Notes: generated by a model not told the origin, from the sequence alone. A DNA stretch of 64,000 nucleotides from Myroides sp. 1354 (GCF_030324495.1 NZ_JACAGN010000013.1:1-64000), one strand, 5' to 3'; shown: positions 8,718 through 20,704, numbered from the stretch's first letter. Made by a program: numbers and translations.

Positions 8718-11141
8718 ATGGAAGGAAAATTCGACAATAGTGAAAATACAAATATTAATATTCGCGAAGAATTAGAGAAATATATTGTACACTGGAGGTG
8801 GTTTGTTTTAAGTGTTTTTGTAACGCTAGTCTTAGCTTTTATCTATCTTCGTTATACAGAAAAAACCTATAAGGTCAATACAACTATTATAGTAAAAGAC
8901 GAAAAAAGAGGAGGAGGTATTTCTACAGAACTTTCTGCTTTTGCCGACTTAGGTATGCTATCTGGAGGTAAGAGTAATCTAGAAAATGAAACGCAAATTT
9001 TATCTTCTCGCACTTTAGCAGAGCGAACGGTGCGTCGTTTACAATTGAATATTTCTTATATCAATGAAGGACGCGTAATCAACAGCGAGCTTTACAATAA
9101 CAGTCCAATCGACTTTAACTTTATCGAACGTGTATTTGATTTTGATCAATTGAGCTATACGTTCTTTGTCAAAAATATCTCAGATACTTCTTTTACGCTT
9201 TTAGATAAACAAAAAGTTGATTTAGGTACTTTCGAGTACAATACGCCTATTGAAACAATTTTAGGTAAGTTAATTGTCACTAGAAATCAACCTAAACCTG
9301 TTTCGACTTTGAAAAAAGTTACAGAAGGAGAAACAGAAGATAGCGAGGAAATGGAAGATGTCAGCAATATTACGGTTGAAATCAAACCAATTGAACAAGT
9401 GACAGATTATTTTGTAAAAAATGTTCAAATTGCTCCTACAGATAAGTTTTCTAGTATTTTAGATTTGTCTTTATTGAGTCCAACTCCAGCAAAAGCGGTG
9501 GATTATTTAGACAACCTAATTACCTTATACAACGACGCTGCTATTGCCGATAAGCGTTATATTTCAGAAAAAACATCCGAATTTATCGATAGCCGTTTAA
9601 AGCTAATTACAGATGAATTAAGTGATGTTGAAAAAACGGTAGAAGGATATAAATCCAAAAATAGCATTACAGATATTCCTACTGAATTAGGCTTGTATCT
9701 ACAAAATGCTAATGTATATGAAAAACAAATCATTGAAAATGAAACAGAGCTAAAAGTTGTTTCTTCTGTGATTGATTTCTTAAAACGAAGCAAAGTCAAT
9801 GAACTATTACCAGGAAATATCATTTCTTCAGATATTGGTTCTAATGCATTAATTAACCAATACAATACCTTAGTTCTAGAACGCAATAAAATCAGTTCAA
9901 GTACAACAGATTTAAACCCTGCAGTAATTAAACTAGACGATCAAATTGCTTCTATGAAAGCTTCTGTTTTAGAAAGTCTATTGCGTTTAGAAAGTTCTTT
10001 AAAAATTACTCAGAAAGAGTTAAATAGCAAAGAAAATGAATTACGCACTAAACTTTCACAAGTTCCAAGACAAGAACGAGAGTTTAGAATTATAGATAGA
10101 CAACAAAAGGTAAAAGAAGCGATTTACTTATATTTATTCCAAAAAAGAGAAGAGACAGCCATTACATTAGCTGCAACGGATTTAAATGCCAAAGTCATCG
10201 ATACAGCGAAAAGTTCGGATAAACCTGTTTCACCGAAAAAAGCAATTATTTTATTAGCGGCTTTAATTTTAGGTGGATTGATTCCTTTTGCTGTCATTTA
10301 CTTACGCTTGCTTTTAGATACAAAAGTGAAGAATCGCTTGGATATTGAAAACAATACGGATGTTCCGTTCTTGGGTGATATTCCACATTCAGATGATCAC
10401 GAAAACATCATTGACTTAACAAGTCGTTCAAGTTCAGCTGAAGCTTTGCGTATTATTCGTACGAACTTAGAGTTTATGTTGGGTAACGTAAAAGAAGGAG
10501 TTGCTAAAACAATTTTCCTTACTTCTACCTTTCCAAAAGAAGGAAAAACATTTACCTCTGTAAATCTAGCTGCAACGATTGCTCTTTCAGGAAAGCGTAC
10601 ACTTTTGATCGGAATGGACTTGCGTAATCCGCGATTGGATGATTACTTATCGCTACCATCAAAAGGGGTATCTGATTACTTGTTGAGAAAGAACATTGAT
10701 ATTGACCAATTTATCGTTAAAGTGGATGGGTATGAGAACTTCTATGCTTTACCAGCTGGAACCATTCCTCCAAACCCTGCTGAATTATTAATGGGTAGCG
10801 CTATTCAGGCCATGTTTACCAAACTAAAAGCAGAATACGACTATATTGTGGTAGATACGGCTCCTGTTAGTTTAGTAACAGATACCTTATTAGTAAGCAA
10901 ATTTGCAGATACCTTCATTTATGTAACGCGTGCAAACTACTTAGACAAACGCATGTTAAAACTTCCGACGGATTTACATCGAGAAGGCAAATTGAAAAAT
11001 ATGTCTATCATATTAAATGACACAACAACCATGAAAGGATATGGTGGTTATGGTTATGGATACGGTTATGGATACGGATACGGACATGACGTATTAGAAG
11101 ATAATCGTCCGTGGTGGAAAAAACTATTGAATTTAAAATAA
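8718..11141 (+). CDS. Polysaccharide co-polymerase / tyrosine autokinase (Wzc-like)
   Basis: An 807-residue inner-membrane protein that controls polymer length and export. An N-terminal Wzz domain has TM1 at about 28-50 and a long periplasmic coiled region; TM2 lies at about 508-533 (AIILLAALILGGLIPFAVIY). The C-terminal BY-kinase has Walker A in TFPKEGKTFTS (about 602), Walker A' in LLIGMDLRNPR and Walker B in YIVVDTAP. The C-terminus carries a Tyr-rich tail of alternating Gly and Tyr (about 774-790), the site of autophosphorylation in this family. That tail is encoded by imperfect hexamer repeats. It is co-transcribed with the Wza-like gene. Confidence 0.92.
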   Translation: MEGKFDNSENTNINIREELEKYIVHWRWFVLSVFVTLVLAFIYLRYTEKTYKVNTTIIVKDEKRGGGISTELSAFADLGMLSGGKSNLENETQILSSRTLAERTVRRLQLNISYINEGRVINSELYNNSPIDFNFIERVFDFDQLSYTFFVKNISDTSFTLLDKQKVDLGTFEYNTPIETILGKLIVTRNQPKPVSTLKKVTEGETEDSEEMEDVSNITVEIKPIEQVTDYFVKNVQIAPTDKFSSILDLSLLSPTPAKAVDYLDNLITLYNDAAIADKRYISEKTSEFIDSRLKLITDELSDVEKTVEGYKSKNSITDIPTELGLYLQNANVYEKQIIENETELKVVSSVIDFLKRSKVNELLPGNIISSDIGSNALINQYNTLVLERNKISSSTTDLNPAVIKLDDQIASMKASVLESLLRLESSLKITQKELNSKENELRTKLSQVPRQEREFRIIDRQQKVKEAIYLYLFQKREETAITLAATDLNAKVIDTAKSSDKPVSPKKAIILLAALILGGLIPFAVIYLRLLLDTKVKNRLDIENNTDVPFLGDIPHSDDHENIIDLTSRSSSAEALRIIRTNLEFMLGNVKEGVAKTIFLTSTFPKEGKTFTSVNLAATIALSGKRTLLIGMDLRNPRLDDYLSLPSKGVSDYLLRKNIDIDQFIVKVDGYENFYALPAGTIPPNPAELLMGSAIQAMFTKLKAEYDYIVVDTAPVSLVTDTLLVSKFADTFIYVTRANYLDKRMLKLPTDLHREGKLKNMSIILNDTTTMKGYGGYGYGYGYGYGYGHDVLEDNRPWWKKLLNLK

Positions 11142-11154
11142 TAAAGTAAAATAC

Positions 11155-11187
11155 AAAAGGCTGGCATAGAAATATGTCAGCCTTTTT
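11155..11187 (+). terminator. Intrinsic terminator after wzc
   Basis: Hairpin AAAAGGCTG..CAGCCTTTTT with T-run, immediately after the operon. Confidence 0.85.
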
Positions 11188-11310
11188 AGCAATATCACGT
11201 TTTAAAACCGTCAAAAATAACAATAAAGCAATTTTACTAAGGCATATTATAAACTTAACAATTCTACTGTTATATCGCTGAAATAGCGCGTTTTTTTCAA
11301 TGCTTATGCT

Positions 11311-11318
11311 TATATTTG
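11311..11318 (+). promoter_or_regulatory. -7 element TATATTTG of icd
   Basis: Exact consensus match with start near 11324, giving a 5'UTR of about 64 nt before the ATG at 11388. Confidence 0.6.
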
Positions 11319-11381
11319 CTTTATAATTTTACTATTTAGACTCAACACATACAACAATTATATTGTTATCATTTAAATTGA

Positions 11382-13607
<2,226 letters not shown>

Positions 13608-13623
13608 TCAATAGCTTATACAT

Positions 13624-13655
13624 AAAAAGGCTGTCCCAAAAGACAGCCTTTTTTT
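13624..13655 (+). terminator. Intrinsic terminator of icd
   Basis: Hairpin AAAAAGGCTGTC-ccaaaa-GACAGCCTTTTT with long T-run. Confidence 0.88.
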
Positions 13656-13667
13656 ATGCTTATCATA

Positions 13668-13697
13668 AAAAAAAGGACTGTTTTAAACAGTCCTTTT
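13668..13697 (-). terminator. Intrinsic terminator of purB
   Basis: Hairpin AAAAGGACTG..CAGTCCTTTT on minus, directly after the purB stop. Separate from the icd hairpin next to it. Confidence 0.85.
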
Positions 13698-13701
13698 TAT
13701 A

Positions 13702-15048
13702 TTATTTAACTCCCAAATAATTACTTGGTGTAATTTGTTTTAACTCTTCTTTTATCGCATCACTCACCATAAGTGTTTCAATAAAGTTGTGAATTGAATC
13801 TCTGTTAATTACTGTATTCGTACGTGTTAAATCCTTTAATGCTTCATACGGATTTGGATATCCTTCTCTTCTTAAAATGGTTTGAATTGCCTCCGCCACA
13901 ACAGCCCAGTTCTTGTCTAAGTCTTCAGCAAATTTATCTGCGTTTAACAAAAGCTTATTCAGTCCTTTCAAGGTCGATTCAAAAGCGATGATTGTATGTC
14001 CAATAGGAACACCTACATTTCTCAAAACCGTACTATCCGTTAAATCGCGTTGCAATCTAGACAAAGGCAATTTCGCCGCCAAATGTTCAAAAATAGCATT
14101 GGCAATTCCCAAGTTTCCTTCTGAATTTTCAAAATCAATCGGATTTACTTTATGTGGCATAGCAGAAGATCCAATCTCCCCTGCTTTAATTTTTTGCTTA
14201 AAGTAATCCATGGAAACATATGTCCAAATATCGCGATCTAAATCAATTAAGATGGTATTAATGCGTTTCAATGCATCAAAGAAAGCAGCAAAGTGATCAT
14301 AATGTTCGATTTGTGTCGTTGGGAATGAATATTTCAGTCCTAAACTCAATTCTACAAAATCTTCTCCAAATTGCTTCCAATCATTTTTTGGATAAGCCAC
14401 ATGGTGTGCATTAAAATTTCCTGTTGCACCACCAAATTTCGCAGCAAAAGGCACATTATTTAGCAAACGTAACTGCTCTTCCAAACGCTGTACAAAGACA
14501 TTAATTTCCTTTCCTAATCGCGTCGGAGAAGCTGGTTGTCCATGCGTTCTGGCCAACATAGGAACATCGCTCCACTCTTGACTTAATTCTTTCAATTTAT
14601 TAACTACTGAAACAAATAAAGGCATATAAACCTCATGAAATGCTTCTTTAGTCAATAAGGGTATAGAGGTGTTATTGATATCTTGAGAAGTTAATCCAAA
14701 GTGAATAAATTCCTTATATGATTCTAATCCCAAACGGTCAAAAGCATCTTTAATAAAATATTCAACGGCTTTTACATCGTGATTGGTTACCTTTTCTTTT
14801 TCTTTAATCCAAAGTGCATCTTCTGCCGTAAAATCTTTGTATAATTTTCGTAACTCTGGAAATAAGCTAGGAGAAATCCCACTTAATTGCGGAAGATTAT
14901 ATTCACATAACGCAATAAAATATTCCACCTCAACTAAAACTCTATACTTGATTAAAGCTTCTTCTGAGAAATATTGTGCTAAGGATTGGGTTTTACTTCT
15001 ATAACGTCCATCAATTGGCGAAATAGCATTCAATTCTGTCAGTATCAT
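13702..15048 (-). CDS. purB: Adenylosuccinate lyase
   Basis: Two steps of purine synthesis: SAICAR to AICAR, and adenylosuccinate to AMP. 448 residues of the fumarase/aspartase superfamily. The superfamily signature GSSAMPHKVNPIDFENSEGN is at about 291-310, with HFGLTSQDINNTS and the TRTHGQPA-type ARTHGQPASPTRLGKE also present. It resembles the E. coli PurB group (about 456 residues). Its -7 element is TATCTTTG at 15070-15077, and a three-copy 16-bp tandem repeat occupies the region where the -33 element should be, which may affect expression. Confidence 0.95.
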   Translation of the reverse strand: MILTELNAISPIDGRYRSKTQSLAQYFSEEALIKYRVLVEVEYFIALCEYNLPQLSGISPSLFPELRKLYKDFTAEDALWIKEKEKVTNHDVKAVEYFIKDAFDRLGLESYKEFIHFGLTSQDINNTSIPLLTKEAFHEVYMPLFVSVVNKLKELSQEWSDVPMLARTHGQPASPTRLGKEINVFVQRLEEQLRLLNNVPFAAKFGGATGNFNAHHVAYPKNDWKQFGEDFVELSLGLKYSFPTTQIEHYDHFAAFFDALKRINTILIDLDRDIWTYVSMDYFKQKIKAGEIGSSAMPHKVNPIDFENSEGNLGIANAIFEHLAAKLPLSRLQRDLTDSTVLRNVGVPIGHTIIAFESTLKGLNKLLLNADKFAEDLDKNWAVVAEAIQTILRREGYPNPYEALKDLTRTNTVINRDSIHNFIETLMVSDAIKEELKQITPSNYLGVK

Positions 15049-15069
15049 TTAGATTGTGTTGTTAAGGGA

Positions 15070-15077
15070 CAAAGATA
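15070..15077 (-). promoter_or_regulatory. -7 element TATCTTTG of purB
   Basis: Exact TAnnTTTG match on minus, start near 15064, 16 nt before the ATG. The upstream -33 zone falls in the tandem repeat and has no TTG. Confidence 0.6.
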
Positions 15078-15080
15078 ATG

Positions 15081-15138
15081 TTTTTTGTGTTTTCGTTTTT
15101 TTGTGTTTTCGTTTTTTTGTGTTTTCGTTTTTTTGTGA
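15081..15138. repeat. 16-bp tandem repeat (about 3.3 copies) upstream of purB
   Basis: Unit GTGTTTTCGTTTTTTT begins at 15087, 15103 and 15119, with a partial fourth at 15135 (GTGAG). It lies just upstream of the purB -7 element and is A-rich on the coding strand. Confidence 0.9.
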
Positions 15139-15195
15139 GTTTGTACGACAGATAAATAGCATTCGTTGTTATTTACCTTTTATTCTCCTCTCACA

Positions 15196-16050
15196 TTAAA
15201 TCGCTTTAGACCACTCTTTGATTGCGTCTTTATTCATTTTTACATAGTCGAGATTATTTGCTTTTTCAGCTAAATCAAGTGCTACTTTTGCAGTAGCCAC
15301 TGCTCCTACTTTGTCTCCTGCTTTCGCTTGAATTTGAGATTTCAATCGAACAAAATAATAAGGCACTTTCTCTCCAGATTTGTCAATTGCATTATTGATC
15401 CATGTTAGCGCTTTTGAGAGATCTTTCCCTGTCAGATAAAAATACTCTGCAGCGGCATAGTAATCGACGATTTTCGGACCTTCAAAAGTTTCTGCAATGC
15501 TTTCCATTGCTAAATGATCTGTTGGCACTTTAAATCGAACCGGGATTAAAGTGCGTTCCCACATGATTTCCAAATCAGCATAATCAATATTCACATTATT
15601 GACTGCTATAGTGAAAGTTTCAAATTTTCGATCGAGATTTTGTACTTTTACTTTCGTTGATAAAGCAATTTTAGATTCCTCCCATTTATCAGGCACCCCC
15701 CAATTATTAGTGTCTTTATAAAAAATCACTTCCCATTCTTCTACTTTGGGAATAGTATAAATAGCATACGATCCTTTTTTTAGTGTTTTTCCGTCAATTT
15801 CTACATCATTGGCGAAAGAAACAACCGTATTCATATTGGCTCCTGTGCGCCATAAACGTCCATAGGGAACTAAATCACCAAACACCAAACGTCCGCGCAT
15901 ATTAGGCCTAGAATAGTCAATCTTGACATCCGTTAACCCCACTACCTGATGCACTTCTGATTTTGTACTCGTTGGCGGGGTTTGCACTTGTGCTTGAGCA
16001 GCTGATAGCGCAAATACAGCCAAACCGGTAATAACAAACTTTTTGATCAT
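15196..16050 (-). CDS. DUF2911 domain-containing secreted protein
   Basis: 284 residues. A cleavable signal peptide (about 1-20, ending ALSAAQAQ) is followed by a DUF2911 domain (about 35-170) with hallmarks KIDYSRPNMRGR and LVPYGRLWRTGANMNT. The C-terminal third is helical and TPR-like (YYAAAEYFYLTGKDLSKAL). Exported, probably periplasmic. DUF2911 is widespread in Bacteroidetes but its function is unknown to me. It is separated from upstream dsbD by a terminator, so it is transcribed alone. Confidence 0.85.
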   Translation of the reverse strand: MIKKFVITGLAVFALSAAQAQVQTPPTSTKSEVHQVVGLTDVKIDYSRPNMRGRLVFGDLVPYGRLWRTGANMNTVVSFANDVEIDGKTLKKGSYAIYTIPKVEEWEVIFYKDTNNWGVPDKWEESKIALSTKVKVQNLDRKFETFTIAVNNVNIDYADLEIMWERTLIPVRFKVPTDHLAMESIAETFEGPKIVDYYAAAEYFYLTGKDLSKALTWINNAIDKSGEKVPYYFVRLKSQIQAKAGDKVGAVATAKVALDLAEKANNLDYVKMNKDAIKEWSKAI

Positions 16051-16139
16051 ATCTACTTGTATTTAATGGTCAATTTTATTTTGAGTTTTAAAGCTTACAA
16101 TTTATTAATTAATCCGTTGATTTAGTCTTAAAATAAACA

Positions 16140-16175
16140 AAAAAAAGCGACCGAAATTTTCGATCGCTTTTTTGT
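16140..16175 (-). terminator. Terminator of tilS-dsbD
   Basis: Hairpin AAAAAGCGA..TCGCTTTTTT with runs on both sides. Directly follows the dsbD stop. Confidence 0.8.
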
Positions 16176-16182
16176 TTATGCA

Positions 16183-18168
16183 TTATTTTCCTTTTTGAAT
16201 ACCGCCTTCAAGCCACGTTTTATATTCTTCTACATCTGGGGTATATCCCACAGGCTCCGATAAACGTTGTCCTTCTCCATCCAGTACAATATAGTAAGGT
16301 TGGGCATTGGCATGGTAGTGTTTCATTTGGAAATCACTCCATTTGTTTCCGATGGTTTTGATTTTCTTCCCTGTTGTTTCAGAAATATATTGCTCATTTT
16401 CTGGCAATTCTTTTTTGTCATCCACATAAAGAGAGATCAATACGACTTCATTTTTCAACAAAGCTAAGATAGCTGGATCTGACCAAACATAATCTTCCAT
16501 CTTACGACAATTCACACAAGCGAATCCAGTAAAATCGAGTAATACAGGTTTGTTCACCGATTTTGCATAAGCCATTCCTTTTTCATAATCGGTAAAAGCT
16601 ATAATATCATGTGCTCCATATTTTGCTCCTTCTGGTAATACTTCTGCAGTAGAAGCACCTCCAGAACCTCCTTTACCACCAACACCATAAGGGCTTTCAG
16701 AGTAAGTCATTGGAGGAGGGAAACCAGAGATAATTTTCAACGGTGCTCCCCATAATCCAGGTACCATATAGATAGTAAACGTTGTAACGAATAACCCCAT
16801 GAATAAACGACCTACTGATATACTATCCATTGGGCTATCATGAGGCAATCGAATCTTACCAAATAAATACAAGGCCCAAGCTCCAAATATCGTAATCCAA
16901 ATTGCTAAGAATACTTCTCTTTCTAACCAATGCGCTTGTAATACAAGATCCGCATTAGATAAGAATTTAAAGGCTAACGCTAATTCTAAGAATCCCAAAG
17001 ACACTTTTACTGTATTTAACCATCCTCCAGAACGCGGCATTGAATTTAACCATCCTGGGAACATTGCGAACAACATAAATGGAAGAGCTAATGCTAGAGA
17101 GAATCCCAGCATTCCAACGATTGGGGCAATTCCTCCTTTAGAAGCCGCTTCTACTAATAAGGTTCCAACAATTGGGCCTGTACAAGAGAAAGAAACAATA
17201 GCCAAGGCTAAAGCCATAAATAAGATACCGATAATACCTCCTCGATCTGCTTGTGAATCTACTTTATTGGCCCATGAATTTGGCAACATAATCTCAAATG
17301 CTCCTAGGAAAGACGTTGCAAAAACGACTAACAACAAGAAGAAAATGATATTAAAATACACATTGGTCGATAAGGCATTTAACGAATCTGCTCCGAAAAT
17401 TGCAGTTACAATTGTTCCTAGAACCACATAAATCAAGATGATTGAGAGGCCATAAATAATTGCATTTTTAATTCCCTTTGCACGAGTTTTACTTTGTTTT
17501 GTAAAGAAACTCACGGTCATGGGAATCATGGGAAACACACAAGGTGTCAACAAGGCAGCAAATCCAGAGAAGAACGCCAAAATAAAGATGGTAAACAACC
17601 CTCTTTTTTCCTCAGATTTAGGCGCATTTACAGCAGAATCTGTTGTTTTTGTATCTTCTTTCGCTGTAATTGTTTTGTTTTCATAGGCTTCGAAGTTTTC
17701 AACTTCAGTAACTTGAAGCGTTTTCAAATCGTATACAAACAAATTACTTTGGCTAATACAAACGTCTAAACATACTTGATAGCCTAATTCTACTTGTATA
17801 TTCGGTGTATCAGCATTGGTCAATTTAATTTCTTGAACCAATTGAACTGGTCCTACAAAATAGGTCTCATCCACTTCAAAGATATCGTTGTAAACGGTTT
17901 TCGTTTCACTCTCTTTGGCAGCTCCAACGAGTTCGTAATTTCCTTCTATATTGTTGTATATAAATTCGGTTGGCAGGGGTCCTCCTTCAGCTGTATATTG
18001 AGAGTACATATGCCATCCATCTTGAATAATTCCATTCCAAGTAATGGTATATTCTGTATCGGATTTCTTTTCGATTTTCGTTGTCCATTTGGCAGGATTT
18101 TCCATCATCTGCGCATGAACTGTGAAAATAGACATAAAGAAAAATAGCAAATAAGCTAATTTTTTCAT
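16183..18168 (-). CDS. dsbD: Thiol:disulfide interchange protein DsbD family
   Basis: Transfers reducing power from cytoplasmic thioredoxin across the inner membrane to periplasmic partners. 661 residues: signal peptide (1-19), an N-terminal DsbD alpha-like domain with a Cys pair in GYQVCLDVCISQ (about 130-141), and an eight-helix membrane core of DsbD/CcdA type with Cys in TPCVFPMIPM (about 210) and SFSCTGPIVG (about 330). The C-terminus is a thioredoxin domain with active site GFACVNCRKME (about 550). All three Cys pairs needed for electron relay are present. The start overlaps the end of tilS by 4 nt, so the genes are translationally coupled. Confidence 0.92.
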   Translation of the reverse strand: MKKLAYLLFFFMSIFTVHAQMMENPAKWTTKIEKKSDTEYTITWNGIIQDGWHMYSQYTAEGGPLPTEFIYNNIEGNYELVGAAKESETKTVYNDIFEVDETYFVGPVQLVQEIKLTNADTPNIQVELGYQVCLDVCISQSNLFVYDLKTLQVTEVENFEAYENKTITAKEDTKTTDSAVNAPKSEEKRGLFTIFILAFFSGFAALLTPCVFPMIPMTVSFFTKQSKTRAKGIKNAIIYGLSIILIYVVLGTIVTAIFGADSLNALSTNVYFNIIFFLLLVVFATSFLGAFEIMLPNSWANKVDSQADRGGIIGILFMALALAIVSFSCTGPIVGTLLVEAASKGGIAPIVGMLGFSLALALPFMLFAMFPGWLNSMPRSGGWLNTVKVSLGFLELALAFKFLSNADLVLQAHWLEREVFLAIWITIFGAWALYLFGKIRLPHDSPMDSISVGRLFMGLFVTTFTIYMVPGLWGAPLKIISGFPPPMTYSESPYGVGGKGGSGGASTAEVLPEGAKYGAHDIIAFTDYEKGMAYAKSVNKPVLLDFTGFACVNCRKMEDYVWSDPAILALLKNEVVLISLYVDDKKELPENEQYISETTGKKIKTIGNKWSDFQMKHYHANAQPYYIVLDGEGQRLSEPVGYTPDVEEYKTWLEGGIQKGK

Positions 18169-19487
18169 ACGGTTAATTTAATTTTTAAAACATTAATAGT
18201 TGTATCTCTTACCTTAAATCGTTCATCCATTCGACTTCCAATAATCCATACAATAGTATCACCTGAGCACAATAACCAAATATTTTCTTTTTCTATTTGG
18301 GTCATTTTCTCATCTTTTACATATTTAGAGATTCGCTTCGTTCCTTTCATTCCAAAAGGCACAAAATAATCTCCTTTTTTAGGTTTGCGAATGAGCAGTG
18401 GAAACTGCAATTTATCTCGATCGAGATAAGCGCATAACGCATCCGTAGTTAATTCAATTTCATTTCTTTCATAATTTGTTGCAGTTAAGTGTATTGGTTG
18501 TGTAATAGTTTGGTTTTCTTGTAAATAGAAAGAATCCTCCGACTCTTCGACCATTTTGCTTTTCAATCGCAACAAGAGATAGCCTCTATCTTTGATTAAA
18601 CAATAATCTTCTGCCAAAATTTTCTTTCCTGTTTCTGCCGTGACCAAGTCTGCTATATCATTCCATGCTTTAAAGCCATACGGCTCTAACCATTTATACA
18701 AATACGCTTTGGGCAAAGACAATTCACTTAGTTCTTTTAAAGGAAATAACAAATCATCTCCTTGTTTAAGCACCACTTTTTCAAACATCATTTGACTCGC
18801 GTCCTCGCTCATCTGATGGGCTTCTTTCAAGAAACCGATAGTTTGCTGAAAGGTTTGATCTATTTGTGAATTAATTTCCTTAAAAACAGGCAAGATATTT
18901 TTTCTTATCTTATTTCGCAAATATTTTGTTTGTGCATTGGTATAATCTTCTCTCCAAAGAAGTTGATTTTGATTGGCATACTCTTCTATATCTTGTCTTG
19001 TAAACACTAACAATGGCCGCCGAATATAGTCTACTTTCTCTGGTATTCCCAATAATCCTTCGATTCCTGTTCCTCTCGAAAAATTGATAAAAAAAGTTTC
19101 CATAGAATCATCTAAATGATGAGCTGTTAGTAAAAACTTGTATTTTTTTTGTTTTAAAATTTCTTCAAACCACTGATAACGTTGTTCTCTAGCAGCAACT
19201 TGAATGGATACTTTATTGTCACTTGCATAGCGATTCGTATCGAATTCTTTTACAAAAAAAGGCAATTTCAATTGCGCACTTAATGCTTCTACAAATTGTT
19301 GATCTAAGTTACTGTCTTCAGCTCTTAAGTGAAAATTACAATGTGCAACAGCAACATTCAATCCTATTCGATGACATAAATGCAATAAAACGACACTATC
19401 TACCCCGCCACTGACGGCTATTAAAAGAGGGTGCTGTGTCAATTCAGCAAAATTTAATTCAATATGCTTTTTAAACTTATTTTCCAT
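18165..19487 (-). CDS. tilS: tRNA(Ile)-lysidine synthase
   Basis: Modifies C34 of the CAU-anticodon tRNA-Ile to lysidine so that it reads AUA. 440 residues. The PP-loop ATP site AVSGGVDSVVLLHL is at about 24-37, with the conserved AAREQRYQWF and LTAHHLDDSMETFFINFSRG. The C-terminal substrate-binding region (RKPKKGDYFVPFGMKGTKRI, about 365) is also typical. The 440-residue length is normal for the full-length form. It overlaps dsbD by 4 nt. No clear TAnnTTTG promoter was found just upstream. Confidence 0.94.
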   Translation of the reverse strand: MENKFKKHIELNFAELTQHPLLIAVSGGVDSVVLLHLCHRIGLNVAVAHCNFHLRAEDSNLDQQFVEALSAQLKLPFFVKEFDTNRYASDNKVSIQVAAREQRYQWFEEILKQKKYKFLLTAHHLDDSMETFFINFSRGTGIEGLLGIPEKVDYIRRPLLVFTRQDIEEYANQNQLLWREDYTNAQTKYLRNKIRKNILPVFKEINSQIDQTFQQTIGFLKEAHQMSEDASQMMFEKVVLKQGDDLLFPLKELSELSLPKAYLYKWLEPYGFKAWNDIADLVTAETGKKILAEDYCLIKDRGYLLLRLKSKMVEESEDSFYLQENQTITQPIHLTATNYERNEIELTTDALCAYLDRDKLQFPLLIRKPKKGDYFVPFGMKGTKRISKYVKDEKMTQIEKENIWLLCSGDTIVWIIGSRMDERFKVRDTTINVLKIKLTV

Positions 19488-19614
19488 GGATTACCTCAAC
19501 ATATCTAGACCCCTTTGTATATAAATGTTAATCTTTATTCACAATTGTCTAGCAAACTCCAAAAATACCTTTTTTTTCGCGAAAAACCCTTATTCCAAGT
19601 TCATTTCTGTGCAT

Positions 19615-19643
19615 AAAAAAACCACAAATTTTACTTTGTGGTT
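19615..19643 (-). terminator. Terminator of the PASTA-rluD operon
   Basis: Hairpin AAACCACAAA-ttttac-TTTGTGGTTT followed on minus by a T-run, just after the rluD stop. Confidence 0.82.
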
Positions 19644-19648
19644 TACTT

Positions 19649-20692
19649 TTATTCTAACTCGAGAGATGAATTTTGCGAATAAGTTCTCCATTTTTCAATA
19701 CAAGCAACCATATCTTGAGGTACTTCCGAATCAAAGCGCATATATTCTTTGGTTATTGGATGTTCAAATCCCAAAGTTTTGGCGTGCAAAGCTTGTCTTG
19801 GTAAGAGTTGAAAACAATTTTCAATAAATTGTTTGTACTTGGTAAAGGTAGTTCCTTTCAAAATTAAATTTCCTCCATAACGTTCATCGTTAAACAACGT
19901 ATGCCCGATGTGTTTCATGTGCACTCTAATTTGGTGGGTACGCCCTGTTTCTAAACGACATGAAACTAAAGTAACATAGCCAAATCGCTCCAATACTTTA
20001 TAATGCGTAACGGCCCATTTTCCCTTCTCTTCATCATCAAAGGCAGCCATTTGCATACGATCTTTCACATGTCTTCCAATATAGCTTTCTATAGTTCCTT
20101 GATCTTCCACTACATTCCCCCATACTAAGGCAACGTATTCTCTTTCCGTTGTTTTCTCTGCAAATTGACGTTGTAACTCTGTCATCGCCCATTCTGTTTT
20201 AGCAACCACTAATAATCCACTAGTATCCTTGTCAATACGATGTACTAATCCTGGGCGTTCACTACTGTTTAACGGCAAATTATCAAAGTGATAGGCTAAC
20301 GCATTAACCAAGGTTCCTGTATAGTTACCATGTCCAGGATGTACAACCAACCCTGGTTCTTTGTTGACAATCAACAAAGCATCGTCTTCATACACGATGT
20401 TTAATGGAATATTCTCCGGAATGATGATATTCTCAAAAGGAGGTTGCTTCATTAAAACGCGAACCACGTCTAATGCTTTCACCTTGTGATTGGATTTTAC
20501 CGCTACATCATTGACAAAAATATTTCCGTTTGATGCCGCTTGTTGAATCTTATTGCGCGTTGCATTTTCAACCAAGTTCATCAAAAATTTATCTACACGT
20601 AAAGGTGCTTGTCCTTTTCCTGCTTCAAATCTAAAATGTTCATATAATTCATCTTCTAAATCGTCGAACACTTCATTTACATTGTCTTGCAT
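19649..20692 (-). CDS. rluD: 23S rRNA pseudouridine synthase, RluD family
   Basis: Makes pseudouridine in 23S rRNA helix 69 in characterised members. 347 residues: S4 RNA-binding domain at about 33-85 (LRVDKFLMNLVENATRNKI), and a catalytic domain with motif II LVHRIDKDTSGLLVVAKT, where the Asp near residue 153 is catalytic. Later motifs are RLETGRTHQIRVH and HALHAKTLGF-like RQALHAKTLGFEHP. It lies 12 nt downstream of the PASTA-protein gene in one operon. RluD and RluC/A-type paralogues are hard to separate by sequence; the S4 domain and length favour RluD. Confidence 0.88.
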   Translation of the reverse strand: MQDNVNEVFDDLEDELYEHFRFEAGKGQAPLRVDKFLMNLVENATRNKIQQAASNGNIFVNDVAVKSNHKVKALDVVRVLMKQPPFENIIIPENIPLNIVYEDDALLIVNKEPGLVVHPGHGNYTGTLVNALAYHFDNLPLNSSERPGLVHRIDKDTSGLLVVAKTEWAMTELQRQFAEKTTEREYVALVWGNVVEDQGTIESYIGRHVKDRMQMAAFDDEEKGKWAVTHYKVLERFGYVTLVSCRLETGRTHQIRVHMKHIGHTLFNDERYGGNLILKGTTFTKYKQFIENCFQLLPRQALHAKTLGFEHPITKEYMRFDSEVPQDMVACIEKWRTYSQNSSLELE

Positions 20693-20704
20693 AAGTTATT
20701 TTTC

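Noticed and set aside
9557..9886. Opposite-strand ORF inside the Wzc gene
   Set aside because: Shadow of a well-supported gene with no signal of its own; other antisense ORFs in this window were rejected for the same reason.
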